Made by a program: the position numbers and the translations under genes. From NCBI GenBank assembly GCA_027022125.1, contig JALVZI010000528.1, forward strand, positions 1-6,882: a stretch of 6,882 nucleotides of DNA, in the 5' to 3' direction. This stretch comes from Anaerolineae bacterium. Its GTDB lineage: Bacteria > Chloroflexota > Anaerolineae > 4572-78. This document shows, piece after piece, positions 1 to 5,132 of this stretch (within the stretch, counting starts at the first letter, position 1; each line of letters opens with the position of its first letter). The notes under the pieces are model-generated. The model saw nothing but the letters and a program-made list of their open reading frames with translations. It did not search any database and was not told the origin of the DNA.

Positions 1-800
1 CTGCCATTCTGCTCGATGGTGCGGGCGCCAGCAGTATCCATCGCACGCTCATCGTGGCGGAAGAGTCGGCGGAAGTGAATTATATCGAAGAGACCGCCTC
101 GCTGAACGATGCCGACCCCGGATTGGCGGTGGGTGTGGTCGAAATTATCGCCCAGCCGAATGCGTCAGTGCGGTATGTGGATGTTCAGCAATGGGGACAC
201 AACGTTTTCAATTTTAACACCAAACGCGCGCTGGCACACGAAGACAGCAACGTTTATTGGGATTTGGGCGAACTGGGCAGTCGGCTCACCAAAACCTTTA
301 TTGATACCGAACTGATTGGCGACGGCTCGAACACCGAATGCAACGGCGTCTATTTTTTGGACGGCGAACAGCACGTGGATATTGATACCATGATGCGGCA
401 CATCGGCTATTCTACCGCCGGCGACCTGCTGCTGCACGGCGCGCTGAAAGACACCGCCCGTGCCATTTTCATCGGCATGATAAAAATTGAACCGAGCGGG
501 CAGTTGACCAACTCGTATCTGAAAAACCAGAATCTGCTGCTGGATGACACCTGTCGTGCCGATTCCATCCCCGCGCTGGAAATTGATGCCAACGATGTGC
601 GCGCCAGCCACGCCGCCACCATCAGTCAGGTGGAAGAAGAGTACGTTTTCTACCTGATGAGTCGCGGCATTCCGCGCAGCACCGCCGTGCAGATGATAGT
701 GGAAGGCTTTTTTGAAACCGTTTTCGCGCGGATGGGCGATGAGCGCGTTCGTGAGCGGTTGATGGACGCCGTCACCCAAAAAATGGCGGCTCGATTATAG
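1..800 (+). CDS. sufD: Fe-S cluster assembly protein SufD, C-terminal part (5' end outside window)
   Basis: The frame is open from base 3 to the TAG at 798-800, giving about 265 residues. Family members are usually about 430 residues, so the N-terminal third lies upstream. A GTG at 54 is internal: the residues before it (ending HRTLIV) continue smoothly into AEESAEVNYIEE, which is the SufB/SufD beta-helix core. The C-terminus has the family signature QNLLLDD, then VRASHAATIS, then YLMSRGIPRSTAVQMIVEGF. The His codon at 609-611 matches the His in the SufD 'CSHGATVG' region that is implicated in cluster assembly with SufB. SufD forms the SufBC2D scaffold, on which Fe-S clusters are built in the cytoplasm. 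SufD is preferred over SufB because of this His motif and because sufS follows. The gene ends 55 bp before sufS, and no terminator is visible between them. Confidence 0.9.
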   Translation, partial: AILLDGAGASSIHRTLIVAEESAEVNYIEETASLNDADPGLAVGVVEIIAQPNASVRYVDVQQWGHNVFNFNTKRALAHEDSNVYWDLGELGSRLTKTFIDTELIGDGSNTECNGVYFLDGEQHVDIDTMMRHIGYSTAGDLLLHGALKDTARAIFIGMIKIEPSGQLTNSYLKNQNLLLDDTCRADSIPALEIDANDVRASHAATISQVEEEYVFYLMSRGIPRSTAVQMIVEGFFETVFARMGDERVRERLMDAVTQKMAARL

Positions 801-855
801 TTTGTATGAAACTTGCGGTTGAGGTAAGATACCGTTGTTAAATTAAGGACTCACC

Positions 856-2082
856 ATGTTTGACGTTGATGCCATTCGCCGGGATTTTCCGGTTTTACAG
901 CAGCAAACCAACGGCAAGCCGCTGGTTTATCTTGATAGTGGCGCCAGTTCGCAAAAACCGCAATCCGTCATCGATGCCGTTGATGCCTGCTACCGCGAAT
1001 ATTATGCCAATGTTCACCGCGGCATTTACGATTTGAGCGAAAAAGCGTCGGATGAATTTGAAAAAGCGCGCAAAAAAATTGCGCGGTTCATCAATGCCAA
1101 AAGTTGGCGCGAATTGATTTTCACCCGCAACGCCACCGAATCACTCAATTTGGTGGCATACAGTTGGGGGCTGGAAAACCTGCATCGCGGCGACACCATT
1201 TTGGTCACCGATATGGAACATCACGCCAATTTGGTGCCATGGCAGCAGGTGGCGCGCCGCACCGGCGCAAAGTTAGCCATCGCGCCCACCACCGCCGATG
1301 GTTTACTCGACATGGCGGCGTACAAAAGTATGCTGAACCCGTCGGTGAAACTGGTGGCGTTCACGCTGATGAGCAATGTGCTGGGCACGATTACCCCCGC
1401 GCGGGAAATGATTGCTCTGGCGCACGAAATCGGCGCCATAACCGTGGTGGATGGCGCGCAGAGCGTGCCTCATCTGCCCACCGATGTGCAAGCGCTGGAT
1501 TGCGACTTTCTTGCATTTTCGGGACATAAAATGCTCGCGCCGAGTGGTATCGGCGCGCTGTGGGGGCGAAAATCATTGCTGGCGGAAATGCCGCCTTTTT
1601 TAACCGGCGGCGATATGATAAAAGAAGTCCATTTCGACCATGCCGAATGGAATCAACTGCCGTGGAAATTTGAGGCGGGCACACCGGCAATCGTGCAAGC
1701 CATCGGTATGGGTGCGGCGGTGGATTATCTGAACGCGCTGGGTATGGATGCCGTCCGCCAACACGAAATCGAACTGACCGGTTATGCGCTCGACCGGTTG
1801 AGCCGGGTGGAAGGCGTGAAAATTCTGGGCACGATGAACCCCGAACTGCGGGGCGGGGCAGTGGCGTTCACCTTCGGCGACATTCACCCGCACGATTTGG
1901 CGAGCATGCTCAACGCCGAAAATATCGCCATTCGTGCCGGGCATCACTGCGCGCAGCCGCTGCACGATAAACTCGGCATTTCAGCCAGCGCGCGCGCCAG
2001 TTTTTACATTTACAATAAACCGGAAGAAGTTGACCGGTTGGCGGAATCGCTTGATAAAGCGCGACAAGTTTTTTCACTTTAA
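856..2082 (+). CDS. sufS: Cysteine desulfurase SufS (group II, PLP-dependent)
   Basis: This 408-residue protein is full length for the SufS/CsdA family. It converts L-cysteine to L-alanine and leaves a persulfide on the active-site Cys, which is passed to SufU for Fe-S cluster assembly. Visible marks are the N-terminal VYLDSGASSQKP, the NVHRGIYDLSEKA and FTRNATESLNLVA segments, the PLP lysine K225 in FSGHK, and the catalytic C365 in RAGHHCAQP. Both key residues lie within one position of those in E. coli SufS (K226, C364, from memory). The ATG at 856 is preceded by AAGGA (845-849) at good spacing and gives the normal N-terminus (FDVDAIRRDFPVL). It follows sufD by 55 bp, so cotranscription is likely. 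The TAA at 2080-2082 is five bases before an intergenic repeat that separates it from sufU. Confidence 0.96.
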   Translation: MFDVDAIRRDFPVLQQQTNGKPLVYLDSGASSQKPQSVIDAVDACYREYYANVHRGIYDLSEKASDEFEKARKKIARFINAKSWRELIFTRNATESLNLVAYSWGLENLHRGDTILVTDMEHHANLVPWQQVARRTGAKLAIAPTTADGLLDMAAYKSMLNPSVKLVAFTLMSNVLGTITPAREMIALAHEIGAITVVDGAQSVPHLPTDVQALDCDFLAFSGHKMLAPSGIGALWGRKSLLAEMPPFLTGGDMIKEVHFDHAEWNQLPWKFEAGTPAIVQAIGMGAAVDYLNALGMDAVRQHEIELTGYALDRLSRVEGVKILGTMNPELRGGAVAFTFGDIHPHDLASMLNAENIAIRAGHHCAQPLHDKLGISASARASFYIYNKPEEVDRLAESLDKARQVFSL

Positions 2083-2086
2083 TGCA

Positions 2087-2244
2087 TGGTTCATTTTGAC
2101 TGACCATTATTTTTGCAGATAACTGGCGTTGCCAATGTGGAGTAAGAAGCAAGGAGCAAGAAGCAAGGAGCAATGCCGGTTGCCCAAATCATCACGTTTC
2201 ACTCATCACGGTTCACGAAAGTTGTTGGCAAAAGCATAATTTGT
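2087..2244 (+). repeat. Dispersed intergenic repeat, copy 1 (inverted partner at 4930-5089)
   Basis: About 158 bp matches the reverse complement of 4930-5089 at roughly 88-90% by eye. The match includes a 37-base identical block at one end (2087-2123) and further identical runs of 18-21 bases. Two internal tandem duplications are visible, both with a 14-bp period: AAGAAGCAAGGAGC twice (2144-2157, 2158-2171) and ATCACGTTTCACTC / ATCACGGTTCACGA (2191-2204, 2205-2218). There is no open frame and there are no clear terminal inverted repeats. It looks like a non-coding dispersed repeat or MITE-like remnant that has split the sufS-sufU junction. Such short-period intergenic repeats are common in some Chloroflexota, which is an impression rather than a searched result. 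Confidence 0.85.
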
Positions 2245-2297
2245 AAAAGCGATTTGGTGGCAATGGACCGTGCCCACTTTCACTATTGGATGGCATC

Positions 2298-2705
2298 ATG
2301 GATGACCTGTATCGAGAAAACATTTTAGACCATTACCGCAATCCGCGTTTTAAAGGGGTATTGGAACCGCACACCCACCGGCACAAAGAGCACAATCCCG
2401 TGTGCGGTGATGAAATTCAAATAGATTTGCTGGTGAATGATGATGGCATCATCGAAAAAGCCACTTTTTCCGGGCATGGTTGCGCCATCAGTCAAGCCAG
2501 CGCTTCGATGCTGATGGAGCAATTGCAGGGGATGTCGCTGGAAGATGCCAAAAAAATCAGCAAAGAGGATATTTTGGAAAATTTGGGCATCCCCATTGGT
2601 CCGGTGCGGATGAAATGTGCGCTATTGTCGCTGAAAGTGCTGAAAGCGGGCATTTACGGGCTTGACCAATTGAGTGATTTGGAAGATGAAGAAGACGATT
2701 GGTAA
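2298..2705 (+). CDS. sufU: SufU/IscU-family Fe-S scaffold or sulfur-transfer protein
   Basis: Counted from the ATG at 2298 the protein has 135 residues and begins MDDLYRENILDHYRNPR, the standard SufU/IscU start. A TTG at 2286 in the same frame is an unlikely start. No strong Shine-Dalgarno is seen, only a weak GGATGG just upstream. The metal-binding set is complete: C36 and D38 in NPVCGDE, C62 in GHGCAISQASASML, and C107 in VRMKCALLSLK. SufU accepts the persulfide from SufS through a zinc site. The C62-C107 spacing is IscU-like and lacks the ~18-residue insert typical of Firmicutes SufU, yet the residue before C107 is Lys, as in SufU, rather than the IscU His. The very acidic tail (DLEDEEDDW) is distinctive. 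It lies 215 bp after sufS, across the repeat, and 33 bp before the DUF59 gene. Confidence 0.93.
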   Translation: MDDLYRENILDHYRNPRFKGVLEPHTHRHKEHNPVCGDEIQIDLLVNDDGIIEKATFSGHGCAISQASASMLMEQLQGMSLEDAKKISKEDILENLGIPIGPVRMKCALLSLKVLKAGIYGLDQLSDLEDEEDDW

Positions 2706-2738
2706 TCGTTTGAAGATTAAAATAATGAGGAGAGACTC

Positions 2739-3044
2739 ATGACCGGAAGCACAATTGTAACCCCGGAAGATGTGAAAGAAGCCCTGCGGGTGGTGATGGA
2801 CCCCGAATTGCACCTTGATGTGGTGGCGTTGGGGTTGATAAAAAGCATCGATTTGGATGCTGAACCGATTGACCTGAAAATGATTTTGACCACGCCGTTT
2901 TGTCCATACGGACCGTGGTTGGTGCAGCAGGTAAAAGAAGTTGCTGAAAGAACCGTCGGCGGGAAAGAAGTGAAGGTGGAAGTTTTGCCCGAACAGTGGA
3001 AACCCGAACTGATGGAAGACCCCACTCTGCTCGGATTCTTTTAA
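2739..3044 (+). CDS. sufT: DUF59/MIP18-family Fe-S assembly factor (SufT-like)
   Basis: This is a 101-residue protein of the MIP18 (DUF59) family. Visible marks are DPE at 21-23 (VVMDPELHLDVVALGLI), the TTPFCPYGPWL block with the conserved C55, and QWKPELM near the C-terminus, which resembles the family's W-x-P-x-x-M ending. SufT-type proteins act in Fe-S cluster maturation or delivery. The phenylacetate-pathway relative PaaD is an alternative family member, but the suf context argues for SufT. The ATG at 2739 has a strong Shine-Dalgarno (GAGGAGA, 2727-2733). It lies 33 bp after sufU, so the two are probably cotranscribed. Its TAA at 3042-3044 is only three bases before the -35 box of the next transcription unit, and no terminator follows it, so read-through into the cysO leader is possible. 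Confidence 0.88.
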   Translation: MTGSTIVTPEDVKEALRVVMDPELHLDVVALGLIKSIDLDAEPIDLKMILTTPFCPYGPWLVQQVKEVAERTVGGKEVKVEVLPEQWKPELMEDPTLLGFF

Positions 3045-3047
3045 AAT

Positions 3048-3075
3048 TTGACACGCAATTGAATTTGCGTATGAT
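3048..3075 (+). promoter_or_regulatory. Sigma70-type promoter of the cysO leader
   Basis: The perfect -35 box TTGACA (3048-3053), a 16-bp spacer and the -10 box TATGAT (3070-3075, 5/6) form the best promoter in the window. Transcription would start near 3082. The spacer holds a 6+6 inverted repeat, ACGCAA (3053-3058) and TTGCGT (3065-3070), separated by six bases, which could be a repressor operator or chance. The promoter begins three bases after the sufT stop codon, so it separates the cysteine unit from the suf operon. Confidence 0.75.
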
Positions 3076-3101
3076 ACTGTCATAATTTTTGGTTATGTGA
3101 C

Positions 3102-3158
3102 ATGGTGAAGCATATGGCTTTTAAAACCTGTTGTATCTGTTGTTGGCGAGCGCCGTAA
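3102..3158 (+). CDS. Cysteine-rich leader peptide (attenuator peptide), 18 aa
   Basis: The frame ATG 3102 to TAA 3156-3158 encodes MVKHMAFKTCCICCWRAP. Four of five consecutive codons (3129-3143) are Cys, all TGT, although the visible genes use mostly TGC (15 TGC against 5 TGT). An internal ATG at 3114 has the better ribosome site, GGTGA at 3104-3108, and would give a 14-residue peptide with the same Cys run. By analogy with trp, his and leu leader peptides, and with polycysteine short ORFs reported upstream of cysteine genes in actinobacteria, translation would measure Cys-tRNA supply. A stall on the Cys codons would cover 3116-3119 and 3130-3136 and free 3216-3224 to form an antiterminator. 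The product itself probably has no function. The context of cysO, thiF and cysM directly downstream supports this strongly; translation itself is inferred. Confidence 0.8.
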   Translation: MVKHMAFKTCCICCWRAP

Positions 3159-3215
3159 TTGCATCCTCTCGGGTGAGGCTTGCAGGTATGGTGGTCGCTG
3201 CATTGGCATACAACC

Positions 3216-3267
3216 GGATGAGCCAAACCCCGCGCATAACCTATATCGCAAAATAATCGGCTCATCC
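3216..3267 (+). promoter_or_regulatory. Antiterminator pairing element
   Basis: GGATGAGCC (3216-3224) is the exact reverse complement of GGCTCATCC (3259-3267), the 5' arm of the terminator. The resulting 9-bp helix has no wobble or mismatch and excludes the terminator hairpin. The same 9-mer is otherwise held in the leader's base stem, through AGCC with 3116-3119 and GG with 3127-3128. The element is therefore shared between two mutually exclusive folds, as expected for a transcription attenuator. Confidence 0.75.
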
Positions 3268-3288
3268 TTTTGGATGGGTCTTTTTTTT
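3259..3288 (+). terminator. Intrinsic terminator (attenuator) before cysO
   Basis: GGCTCATCC (3259-3267), a TTTT loop and GGATGGGTC (3272-3280) form a 9-bp stem with two G-U pairs, followed by eight T (3281-3288). This is a clear rho-independent terminator, placed 155 bp before the cysO start codon and inside its leader. The two wobbles make it weaker than the competing antiterminator helix with 3216-3224, which suits a switch. Confidence 0.88.
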
Positions 3289-3334
3289 ATAGACTCACTT
3301 TACACAGGGAAACCGTAGGGTAACGCCTAAATCC

Positions 3335-3362
3335 GTAGGGGCGGCTCGCGAGCCGCCCCTAC
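3335..3362. repeat. Perfect 28-bp GC-rich palindrome
   Basis: The bases from GTAGGGGCGG (3335-3344) to CCGCCCCTAC (3353-3362) read the same on both strands across all 28 positions, with CGCG at the centre. Part of the arm (CCGTAGGG, 3333-3340) is repeated directly at 3313-3320. There is no T-run after it, so it is not an obvious terminator. It resembles the GTAGGGGCG-type palindromic repeats scattered between genes in some bacteria. The rest of 3289-3443 shows no gene and no convincing second promoter. Confidence 0.85.
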
Positions 3363-3443
3363 ATCCCCGCTACCGTATTTTGGCTTGCCGGAGGAAATCA
3401 AATCTTCGTGCGTAATATCAATTATCAGAAAAGGAGAAAATCA

Positions 3444-3719
3444 ATGGCAATCGTTCGAATCCCCAGCCCGCTGCGAAAATATACCGGCGGGCAAGCAAAA
3501 GTAACCATTCCCGGCGCAACCGTCGCCGAGGTGATGACCAATTTAGCCGCCGCACATCCCGGCATTGCGCCGAGAATACAGAATGATGACGGCAGCATCA
3601 AACGGTTCATCAACGTTTTTGTCAACGAAGATGAAATCCGCGCGCTGAATGGCGACGCCACCACTGTTTCCGACACGGATGAAATTTCCATCATTCCGGC
3701 GATGGCGGGCGGAAAGTGA
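3444..3719 (+). CDS. cysO: CysO-type ubiquitin-like sulfur-carrier protein (MoaD/ThiS fold)
   Basis: This is a 91-residue beta-grasp protein. ATG 3444 is chosen because AAGGAG (3431-3436) lies seven bases upstream; an in-frame GTG at 3408 would put the ribosome site inside the gene. Resemblance to mycobacterial CysO is strong from memory: IPSPLRKYTGGQ, RFINVFVNEDEIR and the ending ISIIPAMAGGK. CysO is adenylated and converted to a C-terminal thiocarboxylate that donates sulfur to CysM. Here a Lys follows the Gly-Gly, whereas mycobacterial CysO ends in GG, so a protease would have to remove it before activation. The alternatives MoaD (molybdopterin) or ThiS (thiamin) are less likely given cysM downstream. 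The protein contains no Cys. It lies six bases before the activating-enzyme gene, so the two are coupled. Regulation is predicted to be by the cysteine attenuator upstream. Confidence 0.87.
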   Translation: MAIVRIPSPLRKYTGGQAKVTIPGATVAEVMTNLAAAHPGIAPRIQNDDGSIKRFINVFVNEDEIRALNGDATTVSDTDEISIIPAMAGGK

Positions 3720-3725
3720 GGCGCA

Positions 3726-4913
3726 ATGAATTATGTGAGCGTGATTGACCTGCTGGAGCAGGCGCAGCAATTGGTGCGCGAAATCAGTGTGCAGCAATTG
3801 CACCGCGCCCTTTCCGGCGAAAATCCGCCGTTGCTGGTGGACATCCGCGAACTGGATGAATGGCAGCAGGGCACGATTGCCGGTGCGATATTCATTCCGC
3901 GCGGCAATTTGGAGTTTCGTATTGAAGATGAGGCATTCGACCGCGACACCCCCATCGCGCTGATGTGCGCCGGCGGGGTGCGCAGTATTTTCGCTGCCAA
4001 AAGTTTGCAGGATATGGGCTATACCGATGTGGTGTCGGTGGCGGGCGGTTTTGAGGGCTGGAAGGATGCCGGGTTCCCCATAAAAGTGCCGCAAACCCTT
4101 TCTGCGGAACGCCGCGCCCGTTATGCCCGCCATATCATCATGCCGGAAGTGGGTGAGGCGGGGCAGTTGAAATTGCTCAATGCCAAAGTGCTGCTCATCG
4201 GCGCGGGTGGATTGGGCAGTCCCGCCGCGATATATCTCGCTGCGGCAGGGGTGGGAACTATCGGGCTGGTGGATTTCGATGTGGTGGATACCAGCAATTT
4301 GCAGCGGCAAATCATCCACCGGCTCGATGCAGTCGGCACGCCGAAAGTGCAATCTGCGGCGGAAACCATCGCCCGGTTGAACCCCGATGTGCATGTTATC
4401 GGGCATCAGGTGCAGTTGACCAGCCAAAATGCGCTGGACATCATCCAGAATTACGATATTGTGCTGAACGGCTCGGATAATTTTCCCACCCGATATTTGG
4501 TGAATGATGCATGTGTGCTGCTCGGCAAACCGCTGGTGGATGCCAGCATTTTTCGGTTTGACGGCAATGTGACGGTGTACGATACCGCGCACGGCAGCCC
4601 GTGCTATCGCTGCCGCTATCCCGACCCGCCGCCCCCCGGCGAAGTACCCAGTTGCGCCGAAGGCGGTGTGCTCGGCGTGCTGCCGGGGATTATCGGCAGT
4701 TTGCAGGCAGTGGAAGCCATCAAATTGATTGTGGGGATTGGCACACCGTTGGTAGGGCGGTCGCTGCAATATGATGCGCTGGAAGCTGAGTTTCGGGAAT
4801 TTCGCGTCCGCAAAAACCCCGATTGCCCCGTCTGCGGCGAACACCCGACCGTCACCGAGTTGATTGACTATCAGGAATTCTGCGGTATTCCCCATAGAGG
4901 CACGGTTCATTGA
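3726..4913 (+). CDS. Rhodanese-ThiF/MoeB fusion, sulfur-carrier adenylyl/sulfurtransferase
   Basis: This 395-residue protein has two domains. Residues ~20-122 are a rhodanese domain with active-site C81 in the loop CAGGVRS. Residues ~126-375 are a ThiF/MoeB-type E1-like domain with ATP loop GAGGLGSP (159-166), DFDVVDTSNLQRQ (183-195), a GSDN segment at 249-252, zinc pairs C293/C296 and C367/C370, and the likely catalytic C310 in SCAEGGVLG. It would adenylate the C-terminal Gly of CysO and then load sulfur from the rhodanese persulfide, the job of MoeZ for mycobacterial CysO. The rhodanese is N-terminal, while in MoeZ and MOCS3/Uba4 it is C-terminal. The ATG is six bases after the cysO stop, with GAGG overlapping that stop. 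It may also serve MoaD or ThiS elsewhere in the cell. The E1 and rhodanese assignment is firm; the substrate is inferred from context. Confidence 0.92.
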   Translation: MNYVSVIDLLEQAQQLVREISVQQLHRALSGENPPLLVDIRELDEWQQGTIAGAIFIPRGNLEFRIEDEAFDRDTPIALMCAGGVRSIFAAKSLQDMGYTDVVSVAGGFEGWKDAGFPIKVPQTLSAERRARYARHIIMPEVGEAGQLKLLNAKVLLIGAGGLGSPAAIYLAAAGVGTIGLVDFDVVDTSNLQRQIIHRLDAVGTPKVQSAAETIARLNPDVHVIGHQVQLTSQNALDIIQNYDIVLNGSDNFPTRYLVNDACVLLGKPLVDASIFRFDGNVTVYDTAHGSPCYRCRYPDPPPPGEVPSCAEGGVLGVLPGIIGSLQAVEAIKLIVGIGTPLVGRSLQYDALEAEFREFRVRKNPDCPVCGEHPTVTELIDYQEFCGIPHRGTVH

Positions 4914-4929
4914 CCCCCGAATTATCTTG

Positions 4930-5089
4930 ACAAGTTGTACGTTTTTGCCAACAACTTTCGTGGTGCGTGATGCGTGAAACGTGATGATTTGGGCGACTGG
5001 CAATGTTCCCTGCTTCTTGCTCCTTGCTTCCTGCTCCACATTGGCAACGCCTGTTATCTGCAAAAATAATGGTCAGTCAAAATGAACCA
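4930..5089 (-). repeat. Dispersed intergenic repeat, copy 2 (inverted relative to 2087-2244)
   Basis: On the - strand this ~160 bp reads like copy 1, with about 16-20 scattered substitutions and small gaps near the outer end. It fills most of the 219-bp space between the ThiF-like gene and cysM. The two copies face each other and bound 2.7 kb containing sufU, sufT, the leader, cysO and thiF. The end nearest cysM (5084-5089 inward) is the most conserved. Confidence 0.85.
5041..5070 (+). promoter_or_regulatory. Candidate promoter for cysM inside repeat copy 2
   Basis: TTGGCA (5041-5046, 5/6 to the -35 consensus), an 18-bp spacer and AATAAT (5065-5070, 5/6 to the -10 consensus) would start transcription near 5077, about 55 bases before the cysM ATG. 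The boxes lie in the most conserved part of the repeat and are identical in copy 1, where they point leftward (2106-2135, - strand). No other promoter-like pair was found in this gap. The support is sequence match only. Confidence 0.35.
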
Positions 5090-5132
5090 CATCAAGTAAT
5101 GTTACTCTGAACACTGGCAAAAGGAAAAAATA

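Larger units (their letters stand above)
3082..3288 (+). ncRNA. Structured attenuator leader RNA of the cysO operon
   Basis: About 205 nt runs from the predicted start to the end of the terminator T-run. By hand-pairing the fold is as follows. 3091-3099 pairs with 3233-3241 (9 bp). GGCT 3116-3119 pairs with AGCC 3221-3224. CC 3127-3128 pairs with GG 3216-3217. GTTGTAT 3130-3136 pairs with ATACAAC 3208-3214 (7 bp, exact). A long hairpin joins 3146-3163 to 3181-3198 (18 positions, 2 mismatches), capped by CCTC/GAGG. The Cys codons of a small open frame fall inside the 5' strand of this structure. It does not resemble any riboswitch class I recognise. A stand-alone RNA such as 6S RNA was considered because the RNA is one long rod of similar size, but the Cys-codon peptide and the antiterminator complementarity fit an attenuator better. 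Confidence 0.75.

Noticed and set aside
2212..2240. Promoter TTCACG-17 bp-CATAAT before sufU in repeat copy 1
   Set aside because: The -35 box matches only 4/6 and the -10 box is not preserved in copy 2; too weak to list as a feature.
2286..2297. TTG start for sufU
   Set aside because: ATG at 2298 gives the conserved MDDLYRE start; the extra four residues have no support.
2263..2328. 21-codon open frame overlapping the sufU start in another frame
   Set aside because: It has no ribosome site and no meaningful composition, and overlaps a conserved coding region; probably chance.
3082..3288. 6S RNA or another stand-alone small RNA
   Set aside because: The size, own promoter, own terminator and long rod-like fold fit loosely, but I could not match conserved 6S sequence. 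The in-frame Cys run and the exact antiterminator complement are better explained by attenuation.
3082..3288. Known riboswitch or T-box
   Set aside because: No cobalamin box, TPP, SAM, FMN or lysine core motifs were seen, and no T-box consensus (AGGGTGGNACCGCG). The Cys-codon peptide gives a simpler sensor.
3408..3443. Upstream GTG start for cysO
   Set aside because: It would place the strong AAGGAG ribosome site inside the gene and add 12 residues not seen in the family.
3543..5063. 506-codon open frame on the - strand
   Set aside because: It runs antisense to cysO and the rhodanese-ThiF gene and into a repeat. Its His/Gln-rich composition is typical of an antisense shadow, and the + strand proteins carry clear catalytic motifs.
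2087..5089. Composite transposon or cassette carried by the inverted repeats
   Set aside because: No transposase or integrase, no target-site duplication and no clear repeat ends were seen, and the enclosed genes are housekeeping sulfur genes.
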